Of a stretch of 54,124 bases of DNA, positions 41,799 to 49,830 are shown one piece after another. Within the stretch, counting starts at the first letter, position 1, and every line of letters begins with the position of its first letter. The notes under the pieces were generated by a model. It was not told where the DNA came from. It searched no databases and worked only from the letters and a program-made list of their open reading frames with translations. The DNA is from Bacteroidales bacterium. Lineage in GTDB: Bacteria > Bacteroidota > Bacteroidia > Bacteroidales > UBA932. The stretch covers positions 1 to 54,124 of the forward strand of contig JAFSPG010000008.1 in the NCBI GenBank assembly GCA_017443025.1. Direction: 5' to 3'. Made by a program: the position numbers and the translations under genes.

Positions 41799-42854
41799 CT
41801 ATGATGCGATGATTTTCAGGACGCCGATGAGGAGGGAGGAGAGGGTGTCGGCCGCGTGGGTGAGGGCGGCGGGGCACCAGCCGCCGGCGGCGAGCAGCGT
41901 AAGCGTCATGGCCAGCCCGGTGAACAGAGTGGCCAGCGGAAGCGCGAGTATGTTCGCCAGCAGGAAGCTGCCCGGCAGGGTGCCGAAGTGCAGCCAGGCC
42001 GCCGGCGCCGTGAACAGCTGGCAGGAAATCGCCAGGCTCACCGCCTGCCAGACGCGCCGCAGCGGGTCGAATCGCCCGCCATCCGAGGGATACCAGGCCT
42101 CCATTTTCGGATACAGAAATGCTATCCCGCATAGGGCCAGGTACGACAGCTGAAAGCCCGGCGACCGAATCTCAAGAGGACTTATGATAAGATGAATTAA
42201 CAGCGATGCGAAGAGTATCCGCACAAGGTCCGCGCGTCGGTTCATAATGGCCGCGCTCTCCCTCAGGATGATGAAGATAAGGGCCCTGACAAGGGACGCA
42301 GAAGCGCCGGCGAGGAGCACGTAGGCCGCGGCGAAGGCCATGATGAGGACGGACTTGCACGTCCTCACGGCAGGGCCGCGGCCAAGCGGCCAGAGCAGCT
42401 TCGAGAGGCAGAGATAGAAGATGCCGAGATGGAGCCCCGAGAGGGCCAGGATGTGGGCCGTTCCGCTTTCGCGGAAGGCGGCCACCACATCCCGGCCGAG
42501 GCCGCCGCGCTCGCCCAGCACGAGCGCCTCGACAAGAGGCGCCGTGCCGCTGCGGGCGACGCCAATGGCTTCGAGCCTGGCGCAACGCCTGGCTCTGGCC
42601 CCGGCGAAAACGCCGGGGCCGCCCGGCAGCGGATACAGCGCGGCCGACGCACCGACAAAGAGCCCTGTGGCAAGAAACAGGACCATGTATGCGGAAGGCT
42701 TGCGTGTGCGCGAAAGAATGCAGTACCACAGCACTGCCAGAAGCATGGCAGCGCAGCTTAATGCAAGTAAATGGGATGCCGGTATCAGGACCCCGACGGC
42801 AACTCCGGCGGTCAATGGCAGCGACAACCTCACAATATCTCCGTGCGGTGCCAT
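41799..42854 (-). CDS. Short ComEC/Rec2 competence-domain membrane protein
   Basis: A 351-residue polytopic membrane protein matching only the central competence domain of ComEC: LVEALVLGERGGLGRDVVAAFRESGTAHILALSGLHLGIFY, then AYVLLAGASASLVRALIFIILRESAAIMNRRAD and SPGFQLSYLALCGIAFLYP. The N-terminal OB-like domain and the C-terminal metallo-beta-lactamase domain of full ComEC (over 600 residues) are missing. ComEC carries single-stranded DNA across the inner membrane; whether this short form does is unknown. It converges on the serine hydrolase gene and is divergent from ackA. GC is high for the window. Confidence 0.85.
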   Translation of the reverse strand: MAPHGDIVRLSLPLTAGVAVGVLIPASHLLALSCAAMLLAVLWYCILSRTRKPSAYMVLFLATGLFVGASAALYPLPGGPGVFAGARARRCARLEAIGVARSGTAPLVEALVLGERGGLGRDVVAAFRESGTAHILALSGLHLGIFYLCLSKLLWPLGRGPAVRTCKSVLIMAFAAAYVLLAGASASLVRALIFIILRESAAIMNRRADLVRILFASLLIHLIISPLEIRSPGFQLSYLALCGIAFLYPKMEAWYPSDGGRFDPLRRVWQAVSLAISCQLFTAPAAWLHFGTLPGSFLLANILALPLATLFTGLAMTLTLLAAGGWCPAALTHAADTLSSLLIGVLKIIAS

Positions 42855-42894
42855 CGTACTGGACTTTATTGTTGCTAAATTAGCTATTATTCTT

Positions 42895-42902
42895 TATCTT
42901 TG
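42895..42902 (+). promoter_or_regulatory. -7 promoter motif for ackA-ptb
   Basis: TATCTTTG, 27 bp before the ackA ATG. A partial -33 box (TTG at 42872-42874) lies 20 bp upstream. Confidence 0.55.
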
Positions 42903-42929
42903 TCAAGATTTCATCATATTTTTTACAAA

Positions 42930-44141
42930 ATGATTATTCTTGTCATCAACTGCGGCAGTTCATCGATTAAATATCAGCTCCTTGATATGAAGAGCGACGA
43001 CAACTACCGTCTCATCGCAAAAGGTATCGTAGAAAAAATCGGCCTGCCTACAGGATGCTTCCAATATGCTCCCGCCGGAGGAGAAAAACTGGTAAGGGAG
43101 CTTCACGTGCCCGACCATAAAGTAGGAATGGGCCTCGTGCTCGACGCCCTCACCGACAAAGAGCACGGAGTGCTTTCCTCCATTGAAGATATCCAGGCAG
43201 TAGGCCACCGCATAGTTCACGGCGGAGAATTCTTCTCCTGCAGCGCCCTCGTCGACGAAGACGTCCTGAAGAAGATTGAAATCTGCTGCGATTTCGCACC
43301 TCTGCACAATCCCGCACACCTTCTGGGCATTCGCGCAGTCCAGCACGTTCTCCCCAAGGTGCCTCAGGTGGTAACCTTCGACACCGCCTATCACCAGACC
43401 ATGCCGGAGCACGCCTATATGTACGCCCTCCCCTACAAGTATTACGAGAAGTACCGCGTACGCCGCTACGGTGCCCACGGCACCAGCCATCAGTTCGTGT
43501 CCCGCAAGGGAGCTGAATTCTGCGGAGTCGATCTCAATAATTCCAAAATCATCACTTGCCACATCGGCAACGGTTCATCCGTTTCGGCCATCGTCAACGG
43601 CAAGGTCGTCGATACTTCGATGGGCTTCACCCCTCTCGAGGGAATGATTATGGGAACGAGGGTAGGTAATGTCGATGCCAACGTGATTCCCTACATAATG
43701 AAAAAGGAGAATCTCACCCCCGACCAGATGACGGAAATCATCAACAAGAAGAGCGGTTTCCTCGGCCTGAGCGAAAAGACCTCCGACATGCGCGAGATGG
43801 TGGAGCTTTCCAAGAAGGGCGATGCCCGCGCAAAGCTCGTCGTCGACAAGCTAGTGCTTGATCTGGTAAAGAACGTTGGTATGTACATCGCCGAGATGAA
43901 CGGCGTCGACCTCATCATCTTCACCGGCGGCATCGGCGAGCACAACGACTGGCTCCGCGAGAGAGTATGCGCCCAGCTCGGCTTCCTCGGCGTTAAGATT
44001 GACCTTCAGGCCAATACCGCCTGGGGCGTGGATACAATTCTTTCCACTCCCGAATCAAAGGTCAAGGTCGCCCTCATCACCACCGACGAAGAACTCGTCA
44101 TCGCCCGCGACACAATGCACATCGTTGAAAAACTCAATTAA
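42930..44141 (+). CDS. ackA: Acetate kinase
   Basis: Converts acetyl phosphate and ADP to acetate and ATP. The 403-residue ASKHA-fold protein has the N-terminal VINCGSSSIKYQLL, VGHRIVHGGE, HNPAHLLGI, VTFDTAYHQTMPEHAYMYALP, GAHGTSHQFVS and the phosphate loop TCHIGNGSSVSAI. Near the end it has IIFTGGIGEHNDWLRE. The length fits acetate kinase rather than butyrate kinase (about 355). I chose the ATG at 42930 since the family motif begins at once. It is 2 bp before ptb. Confidence 0.95.
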   Translation: MIILVINCGSSSIKYQLLDMKSDDNYRLIAKGIVEKIGLPTGCFQYAPAGGEKLVRELHVPDHKVGMGLVLDALTDKEHGVLSSIEDIQAVGHRIVHGGEFFSCSALVDEDVLKKIEICCDFAPLHNPAHLLGIRAVQHVLPKVPQVVTFDTAYHQTMPEHAYMYALPYKYYEKYRVRRYGAHGTSHQFVSRKGAEFCGVDLNNSKIITCHIGNGSSVSAIVNGKVVDTSMGFTPLEGMIMGTRVGNVDANVIPYIMKKENLTPDQMTEIINKKSGFLGLSEKTSDMREMVELSKKGDARAKLVVDKLVLDLVKNVGMYIAEMNGVDLIIFTGGIGEHNDWLRERVCAQLGFLGVKIDLQANTAWGVDTILSTPESKVKVALITTDEELVIARDTMHIVEKLN

Positions 44142-44143
44142 CT

Positions 44144-45052
44144 ATGATAGCTAAATTCTCAGACGTATTTGCAGAACTCAAGGAAAAGGGAATATGCAAA
44201 AGAATGGTCGCAGCCTGGGCTGTTGACTCACACACCATCGAGGCCGCCAGCAAAGCCGTCGACCTTGGCATCATCAAGGCTACCCTCGTGGGCGATGACG
44301 CCCTGATTACCGAAGTCTGCGCCAAGGAAGGCATAGACAAAGCCAAATTCGAGATTGTCCACGAGCCCGTGGAGATGAAAGCGGTCGCAAAGGCCGTTCA
44401 GATGGTCCACGACGGGCAGGGCGACATCCTGATGAAAGGCCTCTGCTCTACGGATAAATTCCTCCGCGCCATCCTCAACAAAGAGACCGGCCTTCTCCCG
44501 CCCAAGGGCCTTCTCAGCCACGTCGGCATCATCGAGAATCCGGGCTATCACAAGCTGATGTTCCTTACGGACATGGCGGTAATCCCCCAGCCTGACTTCC
44601 GTCAGAAGGTCAAGATTACAGGTTTCGTCACCGATGTCGCCAAGTCTTTCGGAATCGCAAAGCCCAAGGCAGCTTTCATCGCCGCTTCCGAGCAGATGCT
44701 TGATTCAATGCCGGCTTGCATCGAGGCTGCAATGCTCGCCAAGATGTGCGACCGCGGCCAGATCAAGAGCGTAATCGGCGACGGTCCCCTCGCCCTCGAC
44801 GTAGCCATCGACGAAGAATCCGTAAGAATCAAGAAGCTCGTCAGCCCCGTTGCCGGCGACGCCGACTGCCTTATCTTCCCGAACATCGAGTCAGCCAATG
44901 TCTTCTGGAAGGCCAACTCCAAGCTCTGTCCCGGAGTCAAGCAGGCCGGAATGCTCGTAGGCACCACAGCCCCCTGCATCCTCGCCAGCCGCGCCGACAG
45001 CGCCGACACCAAGCTCAACTCCATCGCCGAAGCCGTAATGTTCGTGAAATAA
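44144..45052 (+). CDS. ptb: Phosphate acetyl/butyryltransferase family enzyme
   Basis: A 302-residue PTA/PTB-family protein that makes acyl phosphate from acyl-CoA. Family text: VGDDALITEVC, GQGDILMKGLCSTDKFLRAIL, LLSHVGIIENPGY, and DCLIFPNIESANVFWKAN. The length and pattern fit the short Ptb form rather than the classic Pta. Next to an acetate kinase it may serve as the phosphotransacetylase, or handle butyryl- or branched acyl-CoA. No other butyrate genes are in the window. A terminator follows. Confidence 0.88.
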   Translation: MIAKFSDVFAELKEKGICKRMVAAWAVDSHTIEAASKAVDLGIIKATLVGDDALITEVCAKEGIDKAKFEIVHEPVEMKAVAKAVQMVHDGQGDILMKGLCSTDKFLRAILNKETGLLPPKGLLSHVGIIENPGYHKLMFLTDMAVIPQPDFRQKVKITGFVTDVAKSFGIAKPKAAFIAASEQMLDSMPACIEAAMLAKMCDRGQIKSVIGDGPLALDVAIDEESVRIKKLVSPVAGDADCLIFPNIESANVFWKANSKLCPGVKQAGMLVGTTAPCILASRADSADTKLNSIAEAVMFVK

Positions 45053-45073
45053 ATTCTTTCAACCAGATACCAC

Positions 45074-45112
45074 TGCGCCACACGACATATTCCTGTCAGG
45101 TGGCGCATTTTT
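45074..45112 (+). terminator. Terminator after ptb
   Basis: TGCGCCAC (45074-45081) pairs with GTGGCGCA (45100-45107) across an 18-nt loop, followed by TTTTT. A second hairpin, CAGGTG/CACCTG, lies about 50 bp downstream. Confidence 0.6.
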
Positions 45113-45131
45113 AGACCCAACTGTTGAGAAA

Positions 45132-45263
45132 ATGGGCGTTTTCCCGGCAGGTGGAACATTTTTTGGCACACCTGACATCCAAGACAATGCCAAAGCTCAG
45201 TGCATGGCTATAGCCTTCGGAATGGTACGCGCCACTGGCAAAATGCCTCCGGCAGTTTTATAG
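45132..45263 (+). CDS. Possible 43-residue peptide or gene remnant
   Basis: An ATG-initiated frame of 43 codons ending at 45263, with gene-like composition (AGGTFFGTP, then DNAKAQCMAIAFGMV). The same frame is open upstream through SGGAFLDPT, which repeats the AGGTFFGTP pattern 17 codons earlier. No family recognised. It overlaps the terminator region of ptb and the end of the convergent exonuclease gene by 6 bp. It may be a decayed gene or chance. Confidence 0.25.
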   Translation: MGVFPAGGTFFGTPDIQDNAKAQCMAIAFGMVRATGKMPPAVL

Positions 45264-45752
45264 AAGTTTCAGGGCGATGCGGGCGCAGGCTTCGGCATCG
45301 GCGAGAGCGTGATGATGCTGCGTGAGGTCATAGCCGCAGGCAGCCGCAACGGTCTGCAACTGATGGTCCGGAAGAGAACAGCCGAAGTGCCGGCGCGACA
45401 CCGCAAGCGTATCGTAGAACTCATAATCCGGATAATCCATCCGATACACGCTGAACACTTCCCTCAAACAGCCCTCATCAAACGGGCTGTTATGCGCCAC
45501 AAGCGGCAGCCCTTCAATCATCGGGGCAATTTTCTCCCACACACGCGGAAATACAGGGGCATCCTCCGTATCATCAGCACAAAGTCCGTGTACCCTTTGG
45601 CAGAACCGCTGATAATACTCCGGCTCCGGATGAATCAGAGAGTAGAAACGGTCTACAATCACCCCGTCGCGCACTACCACCACCCCCACGCTGCACACGC
45701 TCGAACGGCACTCGTTCGCCGTCTCAAAATCTATCGCCGCAAAGTCTTTCAT
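45258..45752 (-). CDS. DnaQ-like DEDDh 3'-5' exonuclease
   Basis: A 164-residue RNase T/DnaQ-fold protein. ExoI is DFETA (D8, E10), ExoII is LVAHNSPFDEGCL, and ExoIII has HHALADAEACA with the DEDDh His and Asp. It lacks extra domains, so it is a stand-alone exonuclease such as those used in DNA repair or RNA trimming. Single gene, facing ptb. Confidence 0.9.
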   Translation of the reverse strand: MKDFAAIDFETANECRSSVCSVGVVVVRDGVIVDRFYSLIHPEPEYYQRFCQRVHGLCADDTEDAPVFPRVWEKIAPMIEGLPLVAHNSPFDEGCLREVFSVYRMDYPDYEFYDTLAVSRRHFGCSLPDHQLQTVAAACGYDLTQHHHALADAEACARIALKLL

Positions 45753-45906
45753 AATCTGTAGTTTGCTGACATCTCATCGATACAGAGCAAAGATAATATT
45801 ATATAACATTTATTCCTACTATAGCCGTGTTTGCTGGAGCAAAGATATATGAGAATTTGGGCTGGTGAATGTCGAAGTAGCCAGCGAAAGATGACGCATT
45901 GAGCTC

Positions 45907-46026
45907 TTGCGCGACACAAAAACGCGTTATTTGGGCTCCGACCCCGAAAAATAACCCGGTGCGCGACCATATTTGGTCGATTATGGGCTCCGACCCCCAC
46001 GGAAAACGGCTTGCGCGACACAAAAG
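45907..46026. repeat. 52-bp-period repeat, two full units and part of a third
   Basis: GCGCGAC occurs at 45909, 45961 and 46013, exactly 52 bp apart; GGGCTCCGACCCC occurs at 45933-45945 and 45985-45997, also 52 bp apart. The sequence between the conserved boxes differs from unit to unit. TTGCGCGACACAAAA is shared by units 1 and 3. The rest of the 320-bp gap (45753-46072) holds nothing else I can support. Confidence 0.7.
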
Positions 46027-46072
46027 CCGCCAAAACGGACGCGCAAGGATTGAGAGGAGAGGACCTGGGGTG

Positions 46073-46756
46073 TTAGATTACACTTTTGGCAGCCTCAAGC
46101 AAGCGCACTTGATTTATGATATCAATTTTTATGATATCCCAGTCTTTGCCTTCGAGGCATTTCGGATCAGGTTGCAAGTCGGCTTTCGAAAAATCCACAA
46201 GCGCCTCCATAAGTTTGGCTTGGTCGTATGTCCATGGCTGCCATTTCTCATATAGCCTAAACATCTGTTCAAGAGAGTACTCTTCCAGTAATTTGTGTAC
46301 ATCCCACCAATCCTTTTTCCTTCCTCCAAGGCTGATTGCCGAAAGTTTCATCGCGGCGATTTGATCAATTGACGCGAACCGAATACCGTCTATTGTCTCA
46401 GGCTCTGAAAGGAACTTATCGGTGTACATAAGGTCAAGTTTAACAGCATTATCTCTATTTAGCCCGACATAATACATTCTACCAAAGCCAATAAGCCCCG
46501 ACCTGTCCGGACTGTCAAAGAATGGGAACTTAACGGACAGTATTTTTTCAAGACTCGAAAAGTCAATGCTGCCATAATCACTATCCGTGAATAAATCGAT
46601 ATCATCGGATTGTCTGTGTCCAAAACGCAGACTCAGATTAGTCCCTCCGACAAGCCTGAAGGGATTAAATGCCTCATCGTTCATTAAGAATGACAATACA
46701 TTCGCGAGGATAGGCGTGACTGTTTCGTAATGTAAAGTGTCCTTAATCTTTCCCAT
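46073..46756 (-). CDS. AbiEii/AbiGii-type nucleotidyltransferase, probable toxin
   Basis: A 227-residue nucleotidyltransferase. FNPFRLVGGTNLSLRFGHRQSDDIDLFT carries the GG and D-x-D metal site (here DDID). VKLDLMYTDKFL and ASIDQIAAMKLSAISLGGRKKDWWDVHKLL follow, typical of the AbiEii family. It overlaps the upstream HTH gene by 14 bp. The pair fits a toxin-antitoxin module, although the antitoxin is not AbiEi-like. AT-richer than its neighbours. Confidence 0.85.
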   Translation of the reverse strand: MGKIKDTLHYETVTPILANVLSFLMNDEAFNPFRLVGGTNLSLRFGHRQSDDIDLFTDSDYGSIDFSSLEKILSVKFPFFDSPDRSGLIGFGRMYYVGLNRDNAVKLDLMYTDKFLSEPETIDGIRFASIDQIAAMKLSAISLGGRKKDWWDVHKLLEEYSLEQMFRLYEKWQPWTYDQAKLMEALVDFSKADLQPDPKCLEGKDWDIIKIDIINQVRLLEAAKSVI

Positions 46757-47156
46757 AATATTTATCTATCGCTTTGATTTCAGAGGCGTTACCGCGTTCA
46801 TATACACGCTGAATTATGAACTCTTTGTTCTTGGACCAGTCAAGCTTTTCCGGGTCTATATCCCAAAATACATACTTTCTAATATGAGGAGTTCCCTTGC
46901 GAGTTGACCTGACTTCATTCTGACCAATCAGATAATAAGTCTGAATTACTGCAAAGAACCCCTGCTCAAAATTAAGTGCTTTATCGAGCTTCAGAGAAAC
47001 AGGTATTGTCATCGCTCTCTTGCCCTTAATTATAGCATTTATCGTTTGAAAATGCTCACCAATAGTATTCGCCAAATCCCTTTGCGTGATATTAGTATTC
47101 CTCAGGCAAGAAGCAATGATTTTCCCGGGAGCAATCCCCTTATATGCATTTATCAT
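46743..47156 (-). CDS. HTH-domain antitoxin-like regulator
   Basis: A 137-residue protein with an XRE/HigA-type helix-turn-helix at about residues 10-60 (IIASCLRNTNITQRDLANTIGEHFQTINAIIKGKRAM). A C-terminal region of about 70 residues follows, with RKYVFWDIDPEKLDWSKNKEFIIQRVYERG, as in antitoxins linked to AbiEii-like genes. I chose the ATG at 47156 over 47162 because the -7 motif at 47167-47174 predicts transcription starting near 47160. An 18-bp perfect palindrome overlaps its -33 box, which suggests self-repression. Confidence 0.82.
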   Translation of the reverse strand: MINAYKGIAPGKIIASCLRNTNITQRDLANTIGEHFQTINAIIKGKRAMTIPVSLKLDKALNFEQGFFAVIQTYYLIGQNEVRSTRKGTPHIRKYVFWDIDPEKLDWSKNKEFIIQRVYERGNASEIKAIDKYYGKD

Positions 47157-47166
47157 GTTCATATCG

Positions 47167-47197
47167 CAAATATAGCACGTTTTTAGAAATAAACAAA
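47167..47197 (-). promoter_or_regulatory. Complete promoter of the HTH/nucleotidyltransferase pair
   Basis: On the minus strand, TTTG (47197-47194) and TATATTTG (47174-47167) have a 19-bp spacer. Predicted leader of only a few nucleotides. Confidence 0.75.
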
Positions 47198-47206
47198 TTT
47201 GTTTAT
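47189..47206. promoter_or_regulatory. 18-bp perfect palindrome, likely antitoxin operator
   Basis: ATAAACAAATTTGTTTAT reads the same on both strands and covers the -33 box of the promoter just upstream of the HTH gene. This is the expected place for an autoregulatory operator. Confidence 0.65.
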
Positions 47207-47232
47207 CGTAAAATGCATGAAAAGATAATACA

Positions 47233-47270
47233 CAAAAAACGCCCCGAAGGTCAGAGCAACTTTCGGGGCG
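47233..47270 (-). terminator. Terminator of the phosphodiesterase-LamG gene
   Basis: CGCCCCGAA (47240-47248) pairs with TTCGGGGCG (47262-47270); on the minus strand a T-tract follows at 47239-47233. Confidence 0.8.
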
Positions 47271-47288
47271 CAATTATTTCAGAAGAGA

Positions 47289-48992
47289 TTATCTGGGCTG
47301 ATAGTAGGTTTTGAGCGAGGCGACGTCGGACTCGGTCAGAACGTCCCTCGTCATGATGAACTCGTCCATCTGGGCGGGAAGCTTGTATGACAGCTTGCCC
47401 GTGCCGTCCTGGCCGAGGTTGAGGGTCAGGGAATCGAAGGAAGTAGAAGCGAGAACATCGGGGATTTCGGCCTCTTCGCCTTCGAAGACAAAGTCGTAGT
47501 AGATGCGGACCTTGCGGTTCTCACGGTCGACTGTAAGGATAACGTGCATCCAGCCCTCGTCATAATTGCTCGGGAGAATCCTGGTGTAATCCATCCTGCC
47601 CTTGCTTCCGTTGCCAACATTGAACTTGGTATCCTTAGAGCCCCTGTACGACAGGATGAAGCCCTTGTAAACACCCTCCTGCCAGTTCTTGTTGGAGATA
47701 ATAGAAGGATCGGCATCAACCGGGGTAATAGGAGAAGCCTTCAGCCATAATGCCACGGAGAAAGAACCCGTACCGACCTTAACGTCCTTGAGCGTGACGT
47801 ATCCGTTGTTAAGGACAATACCCTTTCCGAAGTAAGCATCCTCATACTGGATAGTACCCGACTGCGAAGTCTCGATATTGCCGTATGCATCATCGATGCT
47901 TTCATCAAAAGGAAGATATGCAATCACATCGTGCTGTCCGAAAACAGCCTGGATGATGCTGATATCAGGAGTATCCTCGTGATGCTGACGGTATTCAGTT
48001 CCGGGAAGATCCTGCTCCTGATGCTCATCTGCCACCGGCACATCCTTGAAAACGCCGCCCGGGAGACGACCCGTCCAGGTCTCAGGATTGTCAAGACCAA
48101 GCGCATAAGCGGCGATAGCCGCGACGTCACGGCCTTCTGCGCCAACGATGGTGCTATGATCGACAGTCTTTCCTGCGACACCCATAAAGACATATTTTTC
48201 CAAATCGGAATCGCCGCCGTGAGTCTTGTTGATTCCACCGTGGTCGGCGGTAACGATAAACAGAGTTTCGTCGAGAATTTCCTTCTGCTTCAGCTTGTCA
48301 TAAATACCGCCGACAAGAGCATCCACAGTACTGAGGGTAGCCAGGTAGATGTCGGAGCCAAAACCCTTGGACTCACCCACGTCGTCAGGCGAAGAAAGCT
48401 GGACAAACATCAACGTAGGAGTCTTGGAATTCAGATAATTGAGAATCTTGCCAATCACTTCTGCGTCGCCGTTACCGGTTTGCTTTTCAACGCCGAAACC
48501 ATCCTCTACGATACCGATGTTGATAGGATTCCACTCGACGAAGGAAGCCAGTTCAGCATCAGGCATAGCCTCCCTTACAACCCTGAAAATCGAAGGATAT
48601 CGGCTGTTCTTGGGATAAGGATTGGCAGCGATGATGTCATTCGTGCACCCGTGGAACTTAGGAAGAACACCGTGAAGAATCGATGCCCATCCCTGTGCGC
48701 TCATAGTAGGGAGAGCCATCAGAGACTGATAAGTAGTGGCCTGATGCATGAAAATTTCGTCACAGCGAGGCGTATTAGTCTCCCTGAAGTAGGCACCTCC
48801 ACCATCCACGCCAATGATGAAAACGTGCTTGTAGGCGCCCTTGGATACAACGACCTCAGGAGGAGTCGGTTCAGGTTCCGGCCCCGGTTCAGGGGGATCC
48901 ACAGGCGTCGGAGCGCTATCCTTTGATGAACAAGCCGCAAAAAAGAACAGCAGAGATGCAAGAAGCAATGATGATGTCGATTTTATACTCAT
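47289..48992 (-). CDS. Lipoprotein with phosphodiesterase/alkaline phosphatase and LamG domains
   Basis: A 567-residue surface or periplasmic lipoprotein (signal LLLASLLFFFAAC, acylated C21). A Pro/Glu-rich linker (about 27-46) is followed by an alkaline-phosphatase-superfamily domain (about 54-335): metal ligand D63 in IIGVDGGG, nucleophile region PTMSAQGWASILHG (Ser or Thr near 96-98), and TADHGG. Residues about 365-560 form a concanavalin-A-like LamG domain, with GSFSVALWLKAS and WMHVILTVDRENRKVRIYYD. It probably cleaves a phosphoester on a bound glycan or nucleotide outside the cell; the substrate is unknown. Single gene with its own terminator. Confidence 0.88.
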   Translation of the reverse strand: MSIKSTSSLLLASLLFFFAACSSKDSAPTPVDPPEPGPEPEPTPPEVVVSKGAYKHVFIIGVDGGGAYFRETNTPRCDEIFMHQATTYQSLMALPTMSAQGWASILHGVLPKFHGCTNDIIAANPYPKNSRYPSIFRVVREAMPDAELASFVEWNPINIGIVEDGFGVEKQTGNGDAEVIGKILNYLNSKTPTLMFVQLSSPDDVGESKGFGSDIYLATLSTVDALVGGIYDKLKQKEILDETLFIVTADHGGINKTHGGDSDLEKYVFMGVAGKTVDHSTIVGAEGRDVAAIAAYALGLDNPETWTGRLPGGVFKDVPVADEHQEQDLPGTEYRQHHEDTPDISIIQAVFGQHDVIAYLPFDESIDDAYGNIETSQSGTIQYEDAYFGKGIVLNNGYVTLKDVKVGTGSFSVALWLKASPITPVDADPSIISNKNWQEGVYKGFILSYRGSKDTKFNVGNGSKGRMDYTRILPSNYDEGWMHVILTVDRENRKVRIYYDFVFEGEEAEIPDVLASTSFDSLTLNLGQDGTGKLSYKLPAQMDEFIMTRDVLTESDVASLKTYYQPR

Positions 48993-49026
48993 GACGTAAA
49001 ATGATTAGAAATTCAATATAAGAAAT

Positions 49027-49830
49027 TTACCACGAGCCGGAAGCGCCACCGCCACCGAAGGAGCCGCCGCCAAAGCCGCCGAAGCCTCCTCCGCCACCCC
49101 ATGAGGAACCTCCCCCGGATGAAGAGCTGTTGCTGAGAGACGAAAGCAGCATCGCAGCAAAAATGGAGTTTCCGATAGAGACTTTGTCTCCTCCACCGCC
49201 ACTGCCTCCATTTCCGGCGTGCCTGGAAAAAAGAATAAAGAAGAAAATGAAAAGCAGGACGGAGAAAATCTTGACATAAAAGTCGAAATCCACTTCCGTC
49301 TTTTCACGAATCTCGGATATCTCGCCGCTGGCGAGGGCCATCAGTTTCTCGCAGCCGGCACGAACCCCGCCATAATAATCACCGCTCTTAAAATGAGGAA
49401 TTATCTCCTGGTTGATGATGCGCGAGGCATAAACGTCAGGAATGGCGCCCTCAAGGCCGTAACCAACCTGTATTGAAACTTGCCCCTTACCGGAAGACGT
49501 CTTGGGCTTTACAAGCAGCACCACTCCGTTATTCTTCTTTCCGCCGACACCCCACTTGATACCGAGCTCGGCAGCATACTGGTTAGGGTCCATACCCTCA
49601 AGGTCGGAGATGGTAACGACAGTTATCTGGTTAGTAGTTGAATCGTCGAAAGCAACGAGCATCGACTCAAGTTTGCGGACCTCCCGGGCGGAGAAGATGC
49701 CGGCGAAGTCGTTGACGAGCCGCTGCTGGAAGGGACGCGAAGGGATGGCGGCGGAGGCGGCGGAAGAAATGACCGCCGCGAGAAGCGCCACGAGCACAAT
49801 TATACGCGATATGCTACTCCTGATTCTCAT
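49027..49830 (-). CDS. TPM-domain membrane protein with Gly-rich tail
   Basis: A 267-residue protein: signal peptide (IIVLVALLAAVISSAASA), a TPM domain at about 30-165 (RLVNDFAGIFSAREVRKLESML, then GYGLEGAIPDVYASRIINQEIIPHFKSGDYYGGV), one membrane segment (YVKIFSVLLFIFFFILF), and a Gly/Ser-rich C-terminus ending GGGGASGSW. TPM proteins are linked to envelope quality control in several phyla. It overlaps the upstream TPM gene by 17 bp and belongs to the lemA unit. Confidence 0.9.
   Translation of the reverse strand: MRIRSSISRIIVLVALLAAVISSAASAAIPSRPFQQRLVNDFAGIFSAREVRKLESMLVAFDDSTTNQITVVTISDLEGMDPNQYAAELGIKWGVGGKKNNGVVLLVKPKTSSGKGQVSIQVGYGLEGAIPDVYASRIINQEIIPHFKSGDYYGGVRAGCEKLMALASGEISEIREKTEVDFDFYVKIFSVLLFIFFFILFSRHAGNGGSGGGGDKVSIGNSIFAAMLLSSLSNSSSSGGGSSWGGGGGFGGFGGGSFGGGGASGSW

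Noticed and set aside
45907-46026. Possible small CRISPR array
   Set aside because: Only two to three units; the conserved blocks are 7 and 13 bp, too short for CRISPR repeats; no cas genes in the window.
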